Below, piece after piece: positions 51,511-61,800 of a stretch of 64,000 nt of DNA. The position numbers were made by a program, and so were the translations under genes. Source of the DNA: Candidatus Aminicenantota bacterium. GTDB taxonomy: Bacteria > Acidobacteriota > Aminicenantia > Aminicenantales > Aminicenantaceae. Each line of letters opens with the position of its first letter. Positions within the stretch are counted from its first letter, which is position 1. The notes beneath the pieces were generated by a model, which saw nothing but the letters and a program-made list of their open reading frames with translations, ran no database searches and was not told where the DNA came from. The stretch is from contig JAFGMO010000002.1 in assembly GCA_016927475.1 (NCBI GenBank), positions 120,969 to 184,968 of the forward strand, given 5' to 3'.

Positions 51511-52932
51511 TTAAAAAAGCCCGAACCGGATAATAATGGATAATTTAACTCCAAAATTGTTCAGGTTGACCTCAGCTTGCCTTGCATCGGTTATATAACT
51601 AGCGGTAGGCTTACTTGCTGCAATAGTCATCATTTCGTAATAATTTGATGTGAAACCCGTTTTGCTTTTGTAGAACCAATATTTTCCCGATGCCGAATCG
51701 GAATCTTCATAAGGAATTTCTAAATACCAGCCCAGCGACGTTGTGTAAAATCTGTGCGATCCACTGTGAGACAAGCTGCTATCACCTTCCCAATCATTCA
51801 GGTTCACCATTCTTCCATAGATTTCCAATCCTAGTCCAAAACTGGGTGAGATCTTATAGATGAAACCCAACCCTCCGTTGAAACCCAGTTTATTGCATGT
51901 CGCGTCGCTTGATGAACTACCTGATTCAGGGTTTTCATATTCAAACGTAGAATCCGAGGTATAATCAAACAAATAATCATAATATGACTCATAAGCCAGT
52001 TTCCCCATATACATGCCCAATCCGCCGTAAACGTACATGGAAAAAGAGCTGCCAGGCATGAAAAAGTAAAGATTGACCGTGATTGGAAGAGCGCTGATTT
52101 TATATTTCATATTTCTCGTGTCGTTGATATCATAGGTTGATGTGACACCACCGGAAGATTCTGTATAATCGCAATCCCAGGAAACATCTCCTTGGCTTGT
52201 TGTGCTGATGTAACCTGCACCGAAACCGATGCCAAAATATTTGGCAAAATCTAAAATCAATTCTGCGGAAATATCAGGAGCAAAAGAAAGTTTGTTCCAA
52301 TCGAACCTCGAAGTGTAATTACTGAGGCCCGCAATATCCGAATATAAATTTTGTGTTCCTGTTCTTATGCTTTCCAGATCCCCTCCTCCGTCAAGCAAAT
52401 AACCCATTCCGCCTGAAATCTTAATGTTTAAGCCCCCTTTTTGGCCTTTTACTGACGGACTAGGCGCTTCGGCTTCCCTCGGAACTTCTCTGCGTACATC
52501 CCTTGGCTGAGGTGGAGGCGGAGGCACGTACCGAGTTTCTCTTTCCCGTTTTTTCACCGTTTCTGTTTTGGGAATGGGAGGCGGTGGGGGTACTGCTTTT
52601 TGGATTTCTTTCGTTTGTTTTTTTTCCTTTTCTTCTCCTATAATCTCGACATCATCCACCTTTATAAAACCAACGACAACAAAACCATTTTCATCGGGAG
52701 GAAGTTTAACCCTATACCATTCTCCAAATTTTTCCACCGCTTCAAGGATTATGCCGGCAGTTAATTGGGCAAGAACCGCACTTTCTGCATCCGGTTTCAG
52801 CCTTACGCTGGTTCTCTCCACAATAACCCTGATTTCAAAATCGTTATTGTCAATCGCTTCATTCGAAAAAATAAAACCAGACATCAATACAAAAAGAAAA
52901 ATTCCCCATAATGATCGTTTAAAGATATTCAT
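51511..52932 (-). CDS. SH3-domain, proline-rich, outer-membrane beta-barrel protein
   Basis: 473 residues with a signal peptide (LWGIFLFVLMSGFIFS). A bacterial SH3 domain spans residues 31-97 (ERTSVRLKPDAESAVLAQLT, AVEKFGEWYRVKLPPDENGF). Two Pro-rich stretches with PPPPPIP and PPPPPQP follow. From about 170 there is a beta-rich domain of alternating short strands (FGIGFGAGYISTTSQGDVSW, FSMYVYGGLGMYMG, PSFGLGLEIYGRMVNL) ending VKLSIIIRFGLF, an outer-membrane C-terminal signature with a final Phe. It may bridge the cell wall and outer membrane. No partner genes are evident. Confidence 0.8.
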   Translation of the reverse strand: MNIFKRSLWGIFLFVLMSGFIFSNEAIDNNDFEIRVIVERTSVRLKPDAESAVLAQLTAGIILEAVEKFGEWYRVKLPPDENGFVVVGFIKVDDVEIIGEEKEKKQTKEIQKAVPPPPPIPKTETVKKRERETRYVPPPPPQPRDVRREVPREAEAPSPSVKGQKGGLNIKISGGMGYLLDGGGDLESIRTGTQNLYSDIAGLSNYTSRFDWNKLSFAPDISAELILDFAKYFGIGFGAGYISTTSQGDVSWDCDYTESSGGVTSTYDINDTRNMKYKISALPITVNLYFFMPGSSFSMYVYGGLGMYMGKLAYESYYDYLFDYTSDSTFEYENPESGSSSSDATCNKLGFNGGLGFIYKISPSFGLGLEIYGRMVNLNDWEGDSSLSHSGSHRFYTTSLGWYLEIPYEDSDSASGKYWFYKSKTGFTSNYYEMMTIAASKPTASYITDARQAEVNLNNFGVKLSIIIRFGLF

Positions 52933-52999
52933 CTTCCCTTTTCCTCCTTGTTGTTCAGAAAGGATGGACTTTTATTAACATAACCGAAGCCAAAAATCA

Positions 53000-53035
53000 A
53001 TCACAAGCTTATCACAAGCTTATCATCACAAGCTT
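53000..53035. repeat. Three copies of ATCACAAGCTT
   Basis: The 11-mer occurs at 53000, 53011 and 53025, followed by degenerate AAGCT repeats and an A-rich tract. It lies in the 310-bp gap between two divergent secreted-protein genes. I see no ORF or clear promoter in the gap. Confidence 0.6.
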
Positions 53036-53242
53036 ATCATAAGCTCAAGAATTGGAGCTTAAAATCAAGCTCAAAAAGAACCTTGAGGACAAAAAAAACA
53101 ACAAAAAACACAAAAAAAACAATATTTGTATTTAAGGACGGATTGTGCTAAATATATCGAGTAAATGTGAAGTAGGGTGATTTTCATTAGCTAAAACTTC
53201 ACAAGGATGAATTTTTAGGATGTATGGAAGGGAGAGGGGCTT

Positions 53243-54238
53243 ATGAAAACAAAAATAAACTTTTTTATTTTTTTATTTTTTCTGATATTGATAAGCGGAC
53301 CTGCCTTTGCTCAGGTCGACGAACATGGGAACCTCCTCAATCTCGGAAAGGACTCGAAATCAACAGCTGCGGACCTTTCGGGAGTAAGTATCTTATATTT
53401 TGGAAAAAACAGCTCCGAGCCGTCTTGGTTTGCATCTATGGGAGCTACGACACACTCAATCACAAATCCAAATGATGTTACCGCCACCCTACTCAGCCAG
53501 TATGATGTTTTTTTCATCGGCTACTCAGCGGAAGATCAGTATGGAAGCCTTACCCCTAAAAAAACGATCATTCAGAATTTTATCGCGAACGGAGGCGGAG
53601 TCATTCTGGAACAGCCAAGCGTTACAGGTTATACCTGTGGTTTTTTCCCATCGGGATTCGCTGTAACCGTATTCAGCACCTGGTGGAAAGGAAGCTCCAG
53701 CAGCATGTACATTACAGCAGCAGGACAGAACCATCCGATCACAAAAGGACTTACCACGGCCGATCTTTCCGGAAACTTTGAAGAAGTCCGGGATTCCCAG
53801 ATTGGAGCTCAATGGGAAATATTAGTACGCCATTCTGTTTATACGAACAACGTGGTTTTGCTGGCCGGGGAATATCAAAACGGGCGTCTTGTTTTTTTCA
53901 CAGGAAACATGGGAAGCGCTTCAAGCAAAAGAGGATCAACCCAATATGCCAAAAATATGATCAATTGGGCTGCCGGAGAACAGGGAATGCTTCAGGGAAC
54001 TGTCATAGATGCATTAACTTCGCTCCCAATCGAGGATGCGAGTGTCGTTATAGTCAAGAATGACACATCCCAAACAACGACAACGGCGGCAAATGGTACT
54101 TATGCTCAAACGCTCCCCCAAGGATCATGGTGGGTTGTTGTAACAAAAAACGGATACGAACCCTCGGCATCTGCTGTAAATATTCAAAGAGGCCAGACAA
54201 CAATTCTATCCATCAGTTTACGGCCTCATATTTTCTAA
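53243..54238 (+). CDS. Secreted protein with class-I amidotransferase-like fold and CarboxypepD_reg-like C-terminal domain
   Basis: 331 residues with a signal peptide (FFIFLFFLILISGPAFA). Residues about 45-245 look like an alpha/beta domain of the ThuA/amidotransferase-like type (VSILYFGKNSSEPSWFASMG, LLSQYDVFFIGYSAEDQYG, LVFFTGNMGSASSKRG), but no catalytic Cys-His pair stands out. Residues 250-331 are a carboxypeptidase-regulatory-like beta domain (LQGTVIDALTSLPIEDASVV; GSWWVVVTKNGYEPSASAVN). Probably a surface binding protein. Confidence 0.65.
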   Translation: MKTKINFFIFLFFLILISGPAFAQVDEHGNLLNLGKDSKSTAADLSGVSILYFGKNSSEPSWFASMGATTHSITNPNDVTATLLSQYDVFFIGYSAEDQYGSLTPKKTIIQNFIANGGGVILEQPSVTGYTCGFFPSGFAVTVFSTWWKGSSSSMYITAAGQNHPITKGLTTADLSGNFEEVRDSQIGAQWEILVRHSVYTNNVVLLAGEYQNGRLVFFTGNMGSASSKRGSTQYAKNMINWAAGEQGMLQGTVIDALTSLPIEDASVVIVKNDTSQTTTTAANGTYAQTLPQGSWWVVVTKNGYEPSASAVNIQRGQTTILSISLRPHIF

Positions 54239-54270
54239 TAACACAGCTTGCCAGGAAGCAAAATCAAAAC

Positions 54271-55554
54271 TTAGTTTGAAAAATATCCGGCCCGATGGGT
54301 AACACGAAGCCCCTCTAACTTCACCTTGACCTCGATCGTATGAAACTTGCCGCTGGCCGAGTAGAACTCCGGTGTGTAATAAAGCAAATAATAGTTTTCA
54401 GACGCGTTGACGGCCTTCTGAAAAGAAGCTTCAACATTAGCCGAAGCATCCACCGTCCCTCCCGTAGCAATGGCCATCTCCTTGAATGCGCTGTACACAC
54501 CGGCTGATTGATCACTGATCACGGTCCTGCCGGCAGCGGAAAAACGGGGCTGTGAAACATCAAGGTTATAATCCTGTATTTTCGTGATATAGATGAACTG
54601 AAGCCCGATGGACGAATCCGAAAAAGCTTTCTTAATTTTATCTACATTAAAGGTCTGCTCATGACCGTAGGCCAGTCTTGAAAGAACCGAGGAAATATCA
54701 CTCTGCCCGTCGGTGGACCACAGCGAAGGCATGATGTCCTTCTGATAAAAAAGAAACACCTGCTTTTGCCCTTCCATGTTCTTAAGTGTATCGGCAAACT
54801 TAAGCATCTTGGTTTCATCCAAATATTTGAGGTCTTTTATCAGCTCGCTCAACTGACCGGCGACCTCGGCTGAATTAACACTCTGCATTCTTCCGCCGGA
54901 CAAATCGCCGATATCGGCCATGATGCTCTTCAAAGGCCAGCTTCTTATCTGAGTATCTTTCCTCAGTTTGTTGATAATTTCCTCAGAAATTTTTTCAGGC
55001 GGGAGACGCTTCAGGTTCTGAGGCCTCAAATGATAGGTTTTCATGGGACTCACGACCGTAAGGCCATCCCCTTCGTCGATCACATTCTTAAAAAAGAATT
55101 TGACGGCATTCCCAATTTCCGGCAGCCAGTCTAAAATCTCGAAATAAAGCACGAAGTTGCGGGTAATCGCCGGCTTAAACCGCACATGTGGTTCATTTTT
55201 TCGTTCAATAGTGGTTTTTTTAACAAGATAAACAGCGGCTATCTGCTGGGGAATTCCATCCTGATAAACAATAAAATCATCGATGGTCAGGTTGTCGACA
55301 AACTCATTTCCCCTGAAAACACGGACAGGCACTTCGATATTCACCGCCGTCGTCTCGTGCCGGAGCTGCGGCTGTTCCTGAAAAACCTGCTGTGATGCGT
55401 GATTTTCCTTGGCGGCAGATATATTAGCGGCAGGGATTGAACGATCCGCTCTGGTAGCAGATTTTTGTCCATCCTGGTACACCGCAAATATCGCACTTAC
55501 ACAAAACACAAACAAAACCAATGTCAAGAAAATAAATCCTCTTTTTTTATTCAT
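54271..55554 (-). CDS. VWFA-related protein (Acidobacterial type)
   Basis: 427 residues with an N-terminal anchor (GFIFLTLVLFVFCVSAIFAV). The motif VNIEVPVRVFRGNEFVDNLT, then IDDFIVYQDGIPQQIAAVYL, is the hallmark of the VWFA-related domain that is abundant in Acidobacteria. A VWA-like region follows (NFVLYFEILDWLPEIGNAVK; KQVFLFYQKD) and a C-terminal NYYLLYYTPEFYSASGKFHT segment. It is expected outside the cytoplasm; the role in this family is unknown. It is the best taxonomic marker in the window. Confidence 0.85.
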   Translation of the reverse strand: MNKKRGFIFLTLVLFVFCVSAIFAVYQDGQKSATRADRSIPAANISAAKENHASQQVFQEQPQLRHETTAVNIEVPVRVFRGNEFVDNLTIDDFIVYQDGIPQQIAAVYLVKKTTIERKNEPHVRFKPAITRNFVLYFEILDWLPEIGNAVKFFFKNVIDEGDGLTVVSPMKTYHLRPQNLKRLPPEKISEEIINKLRKDTQIRSWPLKSIMADIGDLSGGRMQSVNSAEVAGQLSELIKDLKYLDETKMLKFADTLKNMEGQKQVFLFYQKDIMPSLWSTDGQSDISSVLSRLAYGHEQTFNVDKIKKAFSDSSIGLQFIYITKIQDYNLDVSQPRFSAAGRTVISDQSAGVYSAFKEMAIATGGTVDASANVEASFQKAVNASENYYLLYYTPEFYSASGKFHTIEVKVKLEGLRVTHRAGYFSN

Positions 55555-55740
55555 CCTGCCCCTACTTTCTGTATGCGGCTCATAATGACGTCAAACACCA
55601 GCCTTAAAAGCAAAAATCATGCCAATAATTTTTCAGGGAAAAGTTAATAGTGCAGGAAAAATCTGTCCCCTTTCAATGACACAATCATAGGACATAGTTA
55701 ACCTGCATTATTCATAAATCAGCCGAGCAACGAAATTAAC

Positions 55741-55875
55741 TTATTTTTTTTTGGAGGGGATATGAAGCTTGGGTTGGGGTCTTTTTTTGCCTTTTTTGGA
55801 GGGCTCTTCGCTGTCCTTGTTCTTCTTTTTCTTTCTCCAAAACGATTTACGTTTGTATTTGTCTTCTGTTTTCAT
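55741..55875 (-). CDS. 44-aa lysine-rich small protein (candidate)
   Basis: ATG 55875 has GAGGG 5 nt upstream and opens MKTEDKYKRKSFWRKKKKNK, ending HIPSKKK. Over 40% of its residues are Lys or Arg, so nucleic-acid binding is possible. The opposite strand of the same segment also reads as a short hydrophobic ORF, which is what a Lys-rich gene always gives in antisense. In the 594-bp stretch 55555-56148 I see only this ORF and a copy of a 19-bp repeat (55703-55721). Confidence 0.45.
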   Translation of the reverse strand: MKTEDKYKRKSFWRKKKKNKDSEEPSKKGKKRPQPKLHIPSKKK

Positions 55876-56148
55876 AACATCCCTCTATGATTTTTACCTT
55901 CGGTAGAACCGGATGCCTGCTTCATACGATATCCGGTTAATCATCCAGAAAGGATTATAGCACATAAGTGTTTTTTCTTCACATGATCCGCACTAATCAA
56001 GCCGTACCCTTATGATTATCCTTTTTTCCCCATCGAAAACCTCGGATCATGAACACTAAAGTTTATTCATTAAAAGCGGCCTTTAAGATGAATCCGAACA
56101 CCAATTCCCTTTTATGTTCTTTATTGTTTTGGGTAATACAGGCCTTGA

Positions 56149-57486
56149 TTAAAACATGCTGCCGCGCCGATTGTTAATCTCTTCAAGCTGTTTTTGATAA
56201 GGAGGAAAGCCGGGCCTTATGGCGAGGGCATCTCTATAATGCTTTGCAGCTTCGTCATAAAGGTCTCCGATTTGAGTGACATCACCGAAATCTGCACCGG
56301 AACCCAAATAAGCATTATCCGCTCTAACCTGCAGCGTTCGGCCGAGGTTGGCGGCCGCGTCAGCACTCCATGGAGCAAACCACCTGGCAACGCGAAAATA
56401 TCTTTCAGCCTCATCATAACGCCCCGTGTACAGATAATAGAGTCCTCCATTGGTATATAACTGCAGGGAAAAAATGGAACATTCGACACAACCTGCGCTT
56501 TTCTCGGGCGTTATGTGCTGATGCGGATGTCTATAAAAGGCTTCCCGATATGCGTCTCCAATAAGGGCAACAAATTCCGGCGGACTTTGAGGACTGAGTG
56601 CGGGCAAAAGAGCGTCGGCTATCCCTGTAATTCTCCAGCTTGTAAGAAAATCAGGCAATTCTTCCCGCTCCAGCCCGAGTGCCGCCGCTCCGGCCAACAG
56701 CGGACAGGCAAAGCTGCTTCCCAATGCCCCCTGAAGCTGGATCATCGAAAAATCCGAAAAAACGGATTGAGAGAAACCGGGAAATTCCGCCATGGCGATT
56801 TCCCGTTGCCCGCCTAAATCAGCATCCACCACCGACCTGGATTCCAATTGGAATCCTACGGCCACAACATCGGGATGAATGGCCGGACAAAAAACGGCCC
56901 CTTTATCGTTTCCGACGGCTGCAAAAACCATTTTCCCTTTTGACACCGCCTGAGAAGCAGCCCGGCAAAGGGAACAAGCCGGGATCTCTTTTTTTATGAT
57001 ATCTCCTCCTGCCTTAATGGCCATTTTCAGATAGTTCAAAACATCTTTCCGGTTCAAAGCTTCCGCATACTCATCCTTAATGGATATCTCAGCAGGAGAA
57101 CCTAAGCTGAGGCAAATGATATCCGCATTCGACTCGGCGGTAATATATATCGCTTTTTCAACGGCATTGATATCGGGCTCCCCGTTTCGTGAAATTTCAT
57201 ACGCATCAATGTCACATTCCGGAGCCACGGCCCCAACAAGAAGAGCGACGAGAGTTCCATGATCGGTCGGTTCTCCATGGAGTCCCGAAAGCTTCGGTTT
57301 TCCCCCCGTCTGTCTTTGGATTTGAGGAAAAGAATAATCACAGCATGAATCAATGACGGCCACACGTCGTCCCGCCCCGCGGAATCCCAGTTCATGGGCC
57401 CTCTTTACGGCATCCCAGAAGGCGCCTTCTTTCTCAAGATCCCAGTTTTCGGTAGCAGGATTATAGTGAGACAGTAAACGGGACAT
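56149..57486 (-). CDS. Cytoplasmic subtilisin-like (S8) serine peptidase with TPR C-terminus
   Basis: 445 residues without a signal peptide. The S8 catalytic set is present: Asp46 (VAVIDSCCD), His76 (TDHGTLVALL), oxyanion Asn193 (AAVGNDKG) and Ser258 (GSSFACPLLAG). An unusual number of cysteines lies around the active-site region (CC at 48-49, CSLC, and CVEC after the domain). TPR-like repeats end the protein (GGLYYLYTGRYDEAERYFRV; DEAAKHYRDALAIRPGFPP). It lies 53 nt downstream of an unknown 242-aa gene on the same strand. Intracellular S8 enzymes paired with a small partner suggest regulated cleavage of that partner. Confidence 0.85.
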   Translation of the reverse strand: MSRLLSHYNPATENWDLEKEGAFWDAVKRAHELGFRGAGRRVAVIDSCCDYSFPQIQRQTGGKPKLSGLHGEPTDHGTLVALLVGAVAPECDIDAYEISRNGEPDINAVEKAIYITAESNADIICLSLGSPAEISIKDEYAEALNRKDVLNYLKMAIKAGGDIIKKEIPACSLCRAASQAVSKGKMVFAAVGNDKGAVFCPAIHPDVVAVGFQLESRSVVDADLGGQREIAMAEFPGFSQSVFSDFSMIQLQGALGSSFACPLLAGAAALGLEREELPDFLTSWRITGIADALLPALSPQSPPEFVALIGDAYREAFYRHPHQHITPEKSAGCVECSIFSLQLYTNGGLYYLYTGRYDEAERYFRVARWFAPWSADAAANLGRTLQVRADNAYLGSGADFGDVTQIGDLYDEAAKHYRDALAIRPGFPPYQKQLEEINNRRGSMF

Positions 57487-57539
57487 GGGTCCGGCGGATT
57501 CGAACTCACAAGTTCTCTTAATTTGAATCGTATCGTTCC

Positions 57540-58268
57540 CTATTTTCCTATACTTATGTCCAAACCAGGGTCAAATGGCGAAATCTCACTAAAAGGCGAG
57601 CCCTTGGTGACTTTTTTTTCTGAATATAACAAGTGCGGCTTTCTGTCTCTGGACTTAAAACCGTATATCCTTAAAGCGACCGGGCCCGTGCCTGTGCGAT
57701 TATAGCCGGCGCCTTTCACGGAAGATAAGGCAACCGATCCATGGGCAATCTGTAAAGCTTTGAGTGCCGAGATGTCTCCCTTGAGGTCCACCTCCCAGCC
57801 TCCGGATTTTGAAATCAGCACGGCGTACCGTTCGGCAACCTCCGCATGCGTAACGAAAACCATTCCCTTGGGCCATTTCTGATACCATTTGCTTATTGTG
57901 CCGGCCACGGTGTTCAGGTTTTTTATATATTGAAGAGAAATGTTTACGGCGTGAAAAATCGATCCTCCCTTTCTCGAAAATGAAACACGCACACCGCCTT
58001 CAGCCTTTAAAGGAAACGAACCCGAAACACCTCCATCGACCGAGATGCCTGAATCCGAGTGAAACGACATCGATGAAGTTCCTGCCTTTTTTTTGACGGT
58101 AAAGTTGAGATCTGAAAACAAGTGTGTAATCTGTCCTTCAGAGTAAAAAACTCCTTTTTCTATATATCCGATTTCGCCAGGATATATGGGATCTCCCGGT
58201 TGCCATACGGGGAAATAACTCAGATTACTCCTGAAATCTTGGGAATATTTTGTGGCAAGTGATTTCAC
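57540..58268 (-). CDS. Unknown 242-aa protein paired with the S8 peptidase
   Basis: From GTG 58268, with a perfect AAGGAGG 9 nt upstream; the frame stays open to an ATG at 58340 that would add 24 Cys-rich residues. The product has no signal peptide, no TM helix and no Cys. It is beta-rich with a conserved-looking start (PGDPIYPGEIGYIEKGVFYS) and a Gly/Ser-rich middle (GISVDGGVSGSFPLKAEGGV). I do not recognise it. Size, predicted all-beta content and coupling to a protease recall bacterial gasdermin operons, but no sequence match to gasdermin can be claimed. Confidence 0.65.
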   Translation of the reverse strand: MKSLATKYSQDFRSNLSYFPVWQPGDPIYPGEIGYIEKGVFYSEGQITHLFSDLNFTVKKKAGTSSMSFHSDSGISVDGGVSGSFPLKAEGGVRVSFSRKGGSIFHAVNISLQYIKNLNTVAGTISKWYQKWPKGMVFVTHAEVAERYAVLISKSGGWEVDLKGDISALKALQIAHGSVALSSVKGAGYNRTGTGPVALRIYGFKSRDRKPHLLYSEKKVTKGSPFSEISPFDPGLDISIGK

Positions 58269-58425
58269 CCTACGAAACCTCCTTGGCCCGTAGCAAGCTT
58301 CAAAACAGCAGATATCAAAATTTCTTGCACATGTCAACACGGGTTTTGGGTTGAGATAAGGGAAAAAAATAGGTTAACATAAACACTGTCCTTAATTTTG
58401 TTCCGATTTTTGAAGGGAGGTTTAG

Positions 58426-58726
58426 ATGAAGACACCAAAACATAAGGATGCTTTCCTATACTTCTCAATCTGCTTATTGGTTGTTTTTGTTTTTAAGAAC
58501 GCATGCAAAAAACAAAAGGCTGAATGGTCAGGTGCCATCGAAAAAAATGACGGCATTACTGTTGTCAAAAATACTATAGAGCCGCTGTATAAAGAGGATA
58601 TCGCCAATATTACGGAAGAATTGACAATCGGAACGATGGAAAAAAGGAAAGTTTTATACGGTCGAAGAAAACGAGGATGGATACCAATGTGTCAAACGCT
58701 ATAAAGTTGAATGGCTGTATCAATGA
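58426..58726 (+). pseudogene. Decayed 6-bladed beta-propeller lipoprotein gene
   Basis: The first ~65 codons read as the start of a propeller lipoprotein (anchor FSICLLVVFVFKNACKKQ, then AEWSGAIEKNDGITVVKNTI). After TIG the frame is lost. Shifting frame at about 58632 gives ERWKKGKFYTVEENEDGYQC, then VKRYKVEWLYQ and a stop at 58724-58726. This reads like the C-terminus of the same kind of protein. About 300 middle codons are missing, so an internal deletion left two ends fused out of frame. Confidence 0.65.
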
Positions 58727-58846
58727 TATGTCGAAGATTAACTTGGCCGGGCCTTCCGGGCCGGGTCGACAGCCGACAATGAACAGTATATCTCAACATA
58801 TGTACATGAATAAATTCCGCACTAAAGCAAAAGGAGCGCATCGGCC

Positions 58847-61800
58847 ATGACAACCCACAGAACAAAAATTTTGATCCCCATCATCACCATTATCCTCACA
58901 TCCGTGTTCCCGGCGGCACAGGTCTTACCGGACGTTGCCTCCGACCAGACATTCTATGAATCCGAGCATTACTGTGTCGTCATCTATCCGGACAGCCGTC
59001 TCCTTTCCAGGCCGGAAACCGGGGCTGAAGTCCTTTATGAACCCCAACTCTGGGACATCGCCTTCGTTATCAAATCAAGCCGAAACGCCTGGAAAAACGT
59101 TCCGGTTGAAAATGAGCATCAAAGAATAGCCTGCGAGAGAGTATTTTTCCCTTCGGGTGAGACAGGATGGATAAAAAGCACCCATATTATGTGGTCGGAG
59201 TCACAACCGCAGCTTTTGGGGGGATGGATTGCGAGGGATAACACTTCTCTCTATAACCAGCTCCCCGACGGCGTGGAGAAAGGCCATGCCAAAGCGAATA
59301 CACGATTCGACATAAAAAAGATAAAACTTTTAAAATCCGCGGAAACCACAGCAGATGCAATATATACAGCCCCTGCGGACATCTTATGTTTCAAAGTCTC
59401 TTTCCACCGCACCTCCTCGGACGGAATCCCAATCCGGGAAGCCTGGGTCCATGGGAAAGACATCCACATCGCCTTTCATGACGCACTCATCGGCGCCGGC
59501 CGGGAATTGATGCAGAAGTGGCGTGATTGGAAAGAGGATCACACCATCGGCGGGGCAGAGCTTCTCTACAGGCACATTCTGGAAAAATATCCCCGCCAAA
59601 AGTATTACGATTGGGAGTATGACGCCGTCGCAGGGGGAGTTTTTTGCGGAATCATCGCCCTGGATTCTCTCGCCGACATCTATATCCTTAACAATAAATA
59701 TGAAAAAGCCGTCGCTTTTCTCAACCGGATCATCGAAGAATATCCCGGGACAACGGGCACTATCAGCCGGGTTATGGAAGATTGGGCGGCCACCGGCCCG
59801 GCCGACGGACTGGCCCTCCTCAAGATGGTAAAAATCACCGCCGAATATCAAAAAAACCCCTTAAAAGCCATGCACCTCCTTCAGGAAATCACATCCAAAC
59901 ACGGCGACCTGGAGATTTTCGGATTCGAATGGAACACCAGCCTGGGTTTAGAAGCCCTGGCAAGAATGGAAAACATTGGAAAAGAGGCAAAACTCGCCGA
60001 TGAATTCATGTCCGAGCAGTTTCACCAAGCAGTTCTAAGCTCGGATTCTCCCTTTGTCCAGCTTTTAGGAACGATTAAACACTCCGGGTACTTGAGAAAA
60101 GCCGGTCGCTCAAAGGAGGCGGCGGAAAATCTTTCACAAATGATTCATAAACACCCCACCGCTTCTATGGTTTTTTTCAAATCAACCGCCGATTTTTCGG
60201 TCAGCGCCCTCGACCTTTTATGCCGGATTTTCGCTCTCGATCTCGCCGATCCGATAAAAGCTCAAGAAATCTGCCGGGAAATTTTCAGCCGATATAAAGA
60301 AGCGGAGGATTGTTATCTCGACGGAGCAGCGTCCTATTTAAAAGCTGAAATCCTGGATAAAACCGATGGAACAAGGGAGAATGTTATCTCCGCATATAAC
60401 GAGGCCCTCCGTCTGGCCGAATATGAAGACGTTATTTCAGTTATCCGGAGCGCCGGCGAAACGGAAGGATATGTCGGACGCTACGCCGCCCAATTAAGAA
60501 TCAAAGCTATCGAAGCGTTTGCCCCTCTGTCCAAAAAGACTCAAGCTGAAATCCCGGTATTCCATTACCCCGACACCGGGGCCAAAGTTTTGGCAACCAT
60601 CAACAAGGGCGATCCCGTGACAGTGCTCTATAAAAGAGGAGACCTATGGTACAAGGCCGTCTCACCAAATGGGACCGTCGGCTGGGCCGAAAAAAGCCGA
60701 ATCGATCCTCCCTTACCGCCGTCTGCCTCCTACTCAGAGTGGAAAACACACGGCAAAAACAATCTCCGGCAGCGCAGTATCGAAGCTAAAAACACCATAA
60801 AACAACCCAACGCAAAACTCGCCCTGGAAAATATCGCGGCCAAAGAAGTCCTTTTTTTCGATGTCAATAAAGACGGCAGTCCGGACCTCGTCTTTGCCGG
60901 AATGAATGACCGGGAAAGGGCGACCCAGGCCGACTATCATAATATTACGGTTATCGATGGAATAACGGAGAAAATCCTATGGGAATTTGAAACGAACGAC
61001 AGTTTCAGTTTCCACCCGCCCGCCATTATGGATAAGACCCTTTATGTGCTTTCGGATTTCGGCCAAGCCATGGCCCTGGATATCTATACCGGCGAGCTCA
61101 AGTGGAGACAAAAAATAGAGTCCGGAATGGAGCCTACACAGCCGACGACCGTCTCCACCAAACTCTTTTTATTTATCGGCCAGTGGTCGGATCTTTTCGT
61201 TTTAAGCCGGGAAGAAGGATTTTTGGTAGAAAGAATAAAAACGGATTATAGTCTGAGCACATCCTTTTTTTCCTTTGAAGACGGAAGGCTCTACTGCGGT
61301 GCTTCCGGCAAATCCCCCCTCTTGGATGTCAAAGACCGGAGCGCTTTTATCTGTATCGATACGCACTCCTTTGAGATTTTATGGATATATCCCCTGGAAA
61401 CGAAGTACGTCAGGTCATCTCCCTTGATAACCGATGACCTTGTGATCGCAGGCGCGGGAGACGGTGTCATCTATGCTCTGAACAAACAAAACGGCACATT
61501 GACCTGGACGTTTGAAACCGGAGGCCCGATAACATCATCTCCCGCCTTCCGGAACAATATTGTATGCATAGGATCCGAAGACGGCTCTTTTTACGCCATC
61601 GAATCCGGATCAGGTTCGCTCCTCTGGAAATTCGAATCCGCGAAAAAATTTACCGCTTCTCCCTGCATCGTGGGCGATGTGGTCTATGCCGGCTCGAACG
61701 ACGGATATCTTTATGCGCTCAATCTGGATGACGGAAAACTTTTATGGAAATACCAAATCGGCTACGAAATCAAAAACAATCTCTCGTCCAACGGTCCCGT

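Noticed and set aside
55761..55889. 42-aa hydrophobic plus-strand ORF
   Set aside because: It is the antisense of the Lys-rich 44-aa ORF, and its GGAGGGG lies too close to the ATG.
57540..58268. Firm call of a bacterial gasdermin
   Set aside because: Only size, beta-rich look and protease neighbour agree; no recognisable gasdermin sequence feature, and the preferred start leaves no N-terminal Cys for lipidation.
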